DNA of 64,000 bases from Gigaspora rosea (lineage: Eukaryota; Glomeromycota; Glomeromycetes; Diversisporales; Gigasporaceae): contig QKWP01000032.1 in the NCBI GenBank assembly GCA_003550325.1, positions 645,812 to 709,811 of the forward strand, written 5' to 3'. The stretch's first letter is position 1, and the number at the start of each line of letters is the position of its first letter. The position numbers and the translations under genes were made by a program. The notes under the pieces were generated by a model. That model saw nothing but the letters and a program-made list of their open reading frames with translations. It did no database searches and had not been told where the DNA came from. This document shows positions 57,580 through 64,000 of the stretch, in pieces.

Positions 57580-57801
57580 ATGGATACCGATTTTAAAATG
57601 ACAATTCAGAATTGACATAAATTCAAAAATGAAGCAGTACAAGAATATATTAACTACTTTTTATCATTACCAACAGATCAGCTTAAGATTCAAATCGCAT
57701 TTATTGCAATTTTATTTGGATATATTAATTCGATTTTATTTTTTTTATTTAATATCTATATAATGGTATTAGGTTTACTCAGTTTCGATTTACTCCAATA
57801 A
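57580..57801 (+). pseudogene. Possible small gene or fragment with one internal TGA
   Basis: ATG opens MDTDFKMTIQN, followed by TGA, then HKFKNEAVQEYINYFLSL, an amphipathic stretch, and a hydrophobic segment (IQIAFIAILFGYINSILFFL) to TAA, 74 codons in all. Composition before the hydrophobic part is protein-like. No family is recognised. The hydrophobic end may be AT-driven chance. Confidence 0.25.
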
Positions 57802-58405
57802 TGACTTCACATAAAACTTAATTTCATAGAGAATTAACTTAAGGCAAGGTTATTTTGTAATTGATTGATTAAATTTCATAAAAAGTCATTTCAGCAAAAG
57901 CTAATTTTGTAGGCAAATTAATTCTAGTCATTGTCATTAGAGTTAAGTTTAGGTTTAAGTTGGTGCAATTTATAAAAAATTGTTAGTACTATATATTGAA
58001 TTAATTGTCTGTAAAATAACTTTATCTGTATAATAATTATCTATGAACTGTGTTTGTCAATGTAATAATATGGATATAGGTTTATTTATTTATTATGAGT
58101 TAATTGTTTTATTTTTATTTCAAAAGAATAAATAATATAATTTAATCCACAAGAATAATGAACACTTGAAAATTAATTTATTATAATATTAATCATATTA
58201 AATAGTTAATGGATGCATAGCAAACAATTTGGCAAGTGAAATATCTGAAAAATTACAAGGTGATTGTTTTGATGTGACAATTAAAATAGCATATGACTTT
58301 GAATTAATGTGCTAACCTGGGGCTTAGGTTGTGAGCGTATTAAATTCAAAGCCAGATTCATTTTTATTGAATGCAGAACATCTAGGAAATGATATTTTTT
58401 CTTTT
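57802..58405. other. AT-rich spacer
   Basis: No supported feature. Confidence 0.45.
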
Positions 58406-58408
58406 CTT

Positions 58409-58780
58409 TAGGCCATGCAAAGTTGATATTTCGTTTTGCATTACCTGCTAGTCCATTTTTCATTTTTGGTTTTTTTTTTAAATCCCAATTGTGCCAATTG
58501 TTTGATTTTTGATATCTATTCTTTCCTGCTATTTTCATCCGGTATCATCCGATGAAGATCTTAATTCTCATAATTGTTTGATAGAACAGTCAGGAGAAAC
58601 ATTACTGCCAGCCCAATTTTTTGATTTCTTATTGTGCAAATTGAAAAACTAACTTTGTATACCTAAAATGTGTACATTATTCTATTTGCAGTAAATTAAA
58701 AAAAAAAAAGCTGTCCAGTCGTCCCGAATTTTAAAAATCTATGTAATACAAAATAAAAAATCAACTTTACATAGCCTTAT
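58409..58780. mobile_element. MITE family M1, copy b, with TTA TSD
   Basis: The left end GGCCATGCAAAGTTGATATT faces the right end TCAACTTTACATAGCC. TTA borders both ends (58408-58410 and the bases after CATAGCC). The interior is collinear with copies a and c. This is a PIF/Harbinger-type (Tourist-like) signature. Confidence 0.85.
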
Positions 58781-58900
58781 AACAAACTAATCACTTGAGC
58801 TTATTTAGGTCAATTTGGTGCATAAATAGTACTTACATGACCTACATTTATCATTAAAAGGAAACAAAATAAAGTAAATAATATATTCACTTCCAGATTA

Positions 58901-59258
58901 GGCTACGCAAAGTTAATTTTCATTTTGCATAACCCACAGGCTAAATTTTTCCAATAAAAATTTTTATTAATTCTTATTGTACCAATTATTCCATTTTTGC
59001 AATTTAATTATGTATCTGGTGTCACCTGATAATGATCTTGGTTTTCTGGAATTGCCTGATAGGTCCAATAAAAAAAAGCAAAATTTTCTGATTCCATGTT
59101 ATGCGAACAGAAGAATTAAGTTTGTGTGACCTTAGATATAAGTGTGAATTAATTTAGGGCATGCAAAGTTAGTTTTTTTTTAAAAAAAAAATATGACTTG
59201 CTGATTGTAATTTTGAAATACCGGGTTATGCAAAATGAAAAATTAACTTTGCGTGGCC
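58901..59258. mobile_element. MITE family M1, divergent copy d
   Basis: GGCTACGCAAAGTTAATTTT and AAAATTAACTTTGCGTGGCC-like ends are inverted. The interior shares only parts with copies a-c and has an extra internal end at about 59157 (GGGCATGCAAAGTTAG). Confidence 0.75.
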
Positions 59259-59458
59259 TAATTGCTTCCATCAACCTACTCAAAAATTAATGCAAAAACC
59301 AATAAACATCTACTAGAGACGGTTGTAGAGAAATAACTTTCTATAACTTTACTCATTGGATGAACTTTAGTTTAAAATGCCATACTTTACAAATCTTGCT
59401 CAAAGTTGGCTGGAAATTAATGCGGGACCAATTAATTTCACATGGATGTGTAGTATCT

Positions 59459-59660
59459 GGATTGGCATTTAGCCCTAATTTTTAGCAGGTTCTATAGCAA
59501 AATTATAAGCTAGGCATTTTTACTTAGCAAATGAATATGATTTATTAAATTTTTTATGATGTTGGGGCAAAATTGATCAATTCTGATCCAGGCACCAAGA
59601 TTTTGATGCACTCCAACAGGTCTGACCCGGAAATTTGGGGTCCCTTGTATGAGTTTTAAC
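59459..59660. repeat. R2 family, copy b
   Basis: AGCAGGTTCTATAGCAAAAT, GGGGCAAAATTGATCAATTC and TTTTGATGCACTC are shared with 62155-62340. Confidence 0.8.
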
Positions 59661-59760
59661 ATCCCTATCTGTCACTCAGACTGGACCTGGACTCGAATCA
59701 AACATATCAGACTCAGACCAAGATCGGTCAAAATCAGTATATCTGGCCGTGCTACTTTAA
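59630..59760. repeat. Degenerate GGACC/AGACTC low-complexity block
   Basis: CAGACTGGACCTGGACTCG and CAGACTCAGACCAAGATCGG are typical words. Confidence 0.55.
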
Positions 59761-60280
59761 AATACAGTTAAAGCTGAATACAACTCACTTTTGAAATGTT
59801 TATAGGATTAATATTTATATTAGCCACCCGATTTCAAATTACACATATATCAAATTTTATTGATCTGTTTTGCTGAATCACTAACTTAGGCTGTTCTCAA
59901 GCACTTCTCTTATTGTAATTGGCTAGTGATTGAGTCGACGCTTAAGCACTATAATCAATTGAAATAAGGATTGCAATTGTTGCATGAGCTACCTCTTTCT
60001 ATTGTTCAATCGATTATCATTATATCACCAAGAAAAAAAAAGACAATTTTGCAACTTACCTAAAAATTAGTATCCAAAAATTTGGCATTTGAAGCTTTGA
60101 CTAATGAAACTTTACCTCCGATCATCCGCTCTTTTAAAAATTACACAAATAACTTATCATTGCACAGCAGTCATATTTGTCTATACAGTCATTATGGCAA
60201 CAACCATATTCATTTGGAAACATAGTTTATACAAATTCTTTAACATTAAATGAAGCAACATTGAAATAAAATAAATTAAT
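59761..60280. other. AT-rich spacer
   Basis: No supported feature. The opening at 60181-60369 overlaps a MITE end. Confidence 0.4.
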
Positions 60281-60322
60281 ATTAGGCCACGTAAAGTTAA
60301 ATTTAAATAGTCATTTTGAATT

Positions 60323-60708
60323 AAGGCAGGTAAAGTTGATTTTTCGTTTTGCATTCCTCGCTGTCCCATTTTTCAATTTTTTTAATTTTTTTAATTTTTT
60401 TTTTTTAGATCCCAATTGTGCCAATTGGTCGATTTCTGAGATCTTTTTTTCCTGCTATTTTCATCCGGTGTCACCTGATGAGACCTTAATTTCCCGCAAT
60501 TGTCCAATAGGACTGACAGGAAAAATATGACTACTGGAACAATTTTTTGATTCCTAATTGTGCAAAATGAAAAATTAACCTTGTATGACCTTTAAATGCG
60601 AACATTATTCTATTTGCAGTCAATTAAAAAAAAAAAAAAAGTCCATCCATCCGTCTCGAATTTTGAAATCCATGTAATGCAAAACAAAAATCAACTTTGC
60701 ATGACCTT
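60323..60708. mobile_element. MITE family M1, copy c
   Basis: AAGGCAGGTAAAGTTGATTT faces ATCAACTTTGCATGACCTT. The interior matches copies a and b. A separate M1-like end at 60284 (TTAGGCCACGTAAAGTTAA) and another at 60782 (AAGGCCACCCAAAGTTAA) flank it. Confidence 0.85.
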
Positions 60709-60834
60709 GAACTGACCCAAATTTTCAAAACCACCAAAAAATATAATTTTTTTTAGTCTCAATTCTTTAAAACAATCATAAGGCCACCCAAAGTTAATTT
60801 TTTTGTTTTGCAAAACCCAGCAACTAGGGTTCCT

Positions 60835-61020
60835 AGGTTCAGTTTGGTTCGATTAGGGTTCGGGTTTGGGTCTGATCGAACCCGAACTTGAACTATGAAT
60901 TTTGAAATTTTCGAAACCGAACTTAAACTCGAATACAAAAAATCTTAGAACCTGAACTGAACTTGAACATGATTGGTAGTTCAGTTCGAAGTTCAGTCCG
61001 AAGTTCATGGGTTCGGGATA
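60835..61020. repeat. GGTTC/GAACC low-complexity block
   Basis: GGTTCGATTAGGGTTCGGGT, GAACCCGAACTTGAAC and GTTCAGTTCGAAGTTCAGT repeat with drift in both orientations. Confidence 0.8.
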
Positions 61021-61183
61021 AACTCTCGTGATCTAATGATTAAATCTGCATCATGTATGCACAATCTCAGATCGGAATTTCGCGTATATTAATTCCCTAA
61101 AGTTACCGACTATTATTGCGATTTACTGTAAATTATTATTGCTCAATTAGCTACTTTATTGCTATATGATGAAAAAAAGGGAC

Positions 61184-61356
61184 AATTCAAGAATAGTGAA
61201 CCCAGTGATCACACATCACGTAAATCATGCAATTACATCATTTGTTTACTAGCACTGTGTTATCATCTAACCTAACACTAACCCTAACTCAGGCCATTTT
61301 TTAATCATGTGAAGTAATGAACATGAAGATATCACTGGGTTCATTGTTCTTGAAAC
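61184..61356. mobile_element. Foldback element with telomere-like core
   Basis: The left arm ATTCAAGAATAGTGAACCCA pairs with TGGGTTCATTGTTCTTGAA. The loop contains CTAACCTAACACTAACCCTA at 61268-61290. Confidence 0.75.
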
Positions 61357-61614
61357 TATACGAAAAAAATATATAGGACAGGCAAGCAAGCTCTAGCGTT
61401 ACATACTCAAAGATTCAATAATTATGATAAAAGCCACTAGACTAGGACTAATTATTTGAACCTGTGCCAATCATTCCCCCATCCTGTCAAACAAACTACT
61501 AGCCTTTCGATCCCCAAACTTTCTAAGCCCCATCTACTACATGAAACTCAAACATAAAAAAAATAACTAACATACATCTAAAAAGAGAATAAGGGCGTCA
61601 TCAAATAGTATCTA

Positions 61615-61790
61615 TTCCAGGTCCTTGCACTGCTACTGCAGCCGTGGAGTCTAACTATCCATAATAAGGGACCTCGTACTGCCACTTCAGCCGCAGGGCC
61701 TAACTATGCACTAATAAGAGTCCTTTCACTGGCACCGCAATTGAAGCCGCAGAGCCAGAAACTAACTGCCGTAGATTCTTAACCATCCAA
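61615..61790. repeat. GC-richer imperfect tandem repeat, three ~50-bp units
   Basis: GGTCCTTGCACTGCTACTGC, GGACCTCGTACTGCCACTTC and AGTCCTTTCACTGGCACCGC start successive units, each with AGCCG.GG/AGTCTAACTA. The surroundings (61450-62090) are less AT-rich than the rest of the window, but no open frame is supported. Confidence 0.7.
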
Positions 61791-62099
61791 TATATCGCCC
61801 AACCAAACTGATACTACTAATATTGCTGGGCCACTTAAAATGCCGACCTTTACCAAGACGAGCAATAAAAACAAAAGATAACATCCTCCTTTTGAACAAA
61901 AAAACCCCTTATAAACTTCATCCCTTAACGTCCGCATGCCCACAACCTCCCATTCATACCACTAGCCCTACTTCAATATATCCTATTTAATATTCATAAA
62001 AACCTAATTTCGCTAAAATCATATGTCACTCAGCACAAACAAAAAACAAAATCCTGTCCTTAACACGAAGCCTCAATCAAATGATTTTTACAGAGCTGT

Positions 62100-62340
62100 C
62101 ACCAGTTTTCTGGGTCGGATGCGTCAGAGCTAGGTCGGCGTTTAGCTCTACTTGTTAGCAGGTTCTATAGCAAAATTATCAGCTGGGCATTTTTTACTTA
62201 ATAAATGGATATGATTTATTAGTAAAATTTTTTATGATCTTGGGACAAAATTGATCAATTCCGATCCTGTCGACCATAATTTTGATGCACTCTGACGTAT
62301 TCTGACCCGGAATTTTGGGACCCCCTGCATGAGTTCAATC
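62100..62340. repeat. R2 family, copy c
   Basis: GGTCGGATGCGTCAGAGCTA, AGCAGGTTCTATAGCAAAAT and GGGACAAAATTGATCAATTC are shared with 59459-59660 and, inverted, 42948-43062. Confidence 0.8.
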
Positions 62341-62399
62341 AAAATACTAGACTAACCATAAAAGACAAAATCACATGTGATCAGCAATAAAGTCAGATG

Positions 62400-62690
62400 A
62401 TCTCGCAGGAATAACCGACGAGACTTAATTTTTCATAAAAATTTTGTTACAAATTGATACATGATATCTATATGGCTAAGGCTGATCTGATTTTTTTACT
62501 AACCACGATTTTTTATTTATTGGCAGCAAATGTGCTTGCACTTGCATTTGTTCTTGTACTTGTTCTTGAAATTTAAGTTTATTTAGTTAAGACCATTATG
62601 CAAATGCTTCAAATTCGTGAAACATTTGATTGACTTTTCTTACGCTCAAATAGTTTATATATATTAAGCAATTTTAAGAGTTGTTTAAGG
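62400..62690. repeat. R1 family, fragment
   Basis: ATAAAAATTTTGTTACAAAT and GACCATTATGCAAATGCTTC link it to the other copies; a large middle part is missing. Confidence 0.6.
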
Positions 62691-62859
62691 GCATTAAAAA
62701 AAACAGAAGCTACCTTGCCGATGATCATAAAATACATCACGTACACACTAATTATCAGGTCAGGTTAATGCCGCAGCATACAATCACAATTATCAGATAA
62801 ATAATCAATCGCCATTCGTATCTATCTACAGTATGGTCCTTGACATATGCGTTTAATAA

Positions 62860-64000
62860 CATATTTAGTTAGTGCAATTCCGAAAGGCAATACTAAAAAA
62901 AGACATTTTTTTTTAGTGATCGTTATCCACTTTATTCGAGACAAAAACCTGTTAAAGCGACGTTTGGTTAAACAATTCGCATACAATAGATAAATATAGT
63001 ATATTAAGTATATATCTAAAGTAGCATATAACTGAAATTACGACTTAGTGCATGCATGAAGATCTACTTCAGATGCAACAATACAATAGCTAGAATTTGA
63101 ATTGTGATAACATTCTTGATCATAACTTGCTCATCGATATTTTAGTCTTAACATTTTTTGATCACGGATCGTATATCCAATCAAAAGCGTTAAAGCATAT
63201 CATTAGTTTTAGCACACTGATCACATTTTGGATATAACTACGATTTTATCAGATATAAACTAGACTACAAAAATCGCTAAGAAAATTAGTAAATCTGGAC
63301 GGCAAAAATTCTGATCCAAAATCTAGAAATTAATAATCTAAATTTTTAGTGGAATGTAATTTTTTCTTAGTATTTGCTAAAATTTTCACTATTTTTTTAT
63401 TAATAACATGATTTTTTTTATCTATCGCGGAGCTATTGTTCTTGTTCTTGCACATGTTCTTGAACTTAAGACCATTATGCAAATGCTTTCGAATTCGTTA
63501 AACATTCAATTGAATTTTTTTAGCTATTTTTTTGCTCAAATAGTTGGCATATATTAGGTAATCAAACAGCAGAAGCAATTTCGGCGTTAATGATTAACAA
63601 ATTCTTTCGTTCTCATCTTTTTGATAATCATAGATTATCATTTAATCAGCCCAATAAAAAATCTGACGAAAAAAAATGAAAAATGCTAAATATTGAGCGA
63701 ATAGATTTGCAAATTTGTATCGGGCCATCGATATTTACGTCTAAAAAGCACATTTTTACTATCGGTTGTTATAGCATTGTAATTTTATTCTACGGATAAT
63801 CTCATTATTATTTTTTTTAATAGTCAGATATCTTATCATACTGAAGTACTAGTCACGTTAACAGGATAAACAGGAATTCATGATGGGCAGATGTTGTCCG
63901 GATATAGAAGAAAGTACTACACATGCTCGGTGAAGGTGCAACATGCGATCCTCTCAATATGCATTCACACCTTTGCTTCGCCTCATGCATAATCCAATAA
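62860..64000. repeat. R1 family, copy f, cut by the window end
   Basis: Collinear with copies d and e from TATTTAGTTAG..CCGAAAGGC to CTTCGCCTCATGCATAATCC at the last base. A short foldback-like insertion (63015-63080) resembles 31816-31899. Confidence 0.85.

Overview
The window is about 73% A+T by eye, intron-bearing eukaryotic DNA, almost entirely transposable elements, repeats and decayed genes. No intact housekeeping gene, rRNA, tRNA or CRISPR array was recognised. The mix (Ty3/gypsy, non-LTR retroelement, Helitron, hAT, PIF/Harbinger-like and TA-flanked inverted-repeat elements, plus GGTTCAG/GGTCCGG low-complexity blocks) suggests a repeat-rich early-diverging fungus, most like Glomeromycotina such as Gigaspora or Rhizophagus. 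That assignment is inference from the style of the sequence, not from a marker gene. Two long N runs (29599-30312, 46629-47470) and one single N (5425) mark scaffold joins.

Layout. 1-5060: a 5'-truncated, broken LINE-like element on the minus strand. 5340-7235: an AT-rich palindromic satellite whose orientation flips near 6505. 7776-10890 (minus): a decayed gene with tandem ~305-bp duplications. It is interrupted by a 2,077-bp inverted-repeat transposon (8734-10810) with a perfect 8-bp target duplication. That transposon carries no recognisable transposase. Its interior is a gene made of tandem ~57-nt mini-exons, each encoding a 19-residue hydrophobic repeat, with good donor, branch-point and acceptor signals. 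This is the most unusual object in the window. 11127-20522: a Ty3/gypsy element with both LTRs, an extra open frame before gag, a large Trp/Cys-rich insertion between RNase H and integrase, and an extra frame after pol. Most of its stops are TGA at positions consistent with former CGA, and its RT and integrase catalytic motifs are mutated.

20523-34250: dispersed repeats, several MITEs with readable TSDs, and a two-exon unknown gene (27636-28909, minus) whose intron houses a palindromic MITE; part of the gene is duplicated at 30313-30975. 34400-39163 (minus): a decayed Helitron Rep/helicase gene containing a 299-bp MITE with an 8-bp TSD. 39170-46210: minisatellites, a hAT tail fragment, a cruciform repeat and copies of a ~1.1-kb dispersed family (here R1). 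46211-48320: a PIF/Harbinger-like element (TAA TSD) inserted into an R1 copy. 48321-64000: further R1 copies, a hAT transposase pseudogene with a nested MITE, a second MITE family (here M1) and foldback elements holding telomere-like TTAGGG tracts.

The genes do not form a pathway. The functional story is nested insertion and decay. Insertion order can be read directly in several places: 8734-10810 entered a pre-duplicated gene, 37831-38129 entered the Helitron, 46211-48320 entered an R1 copy, and 51789-52035 entered the hAT pseudogene.
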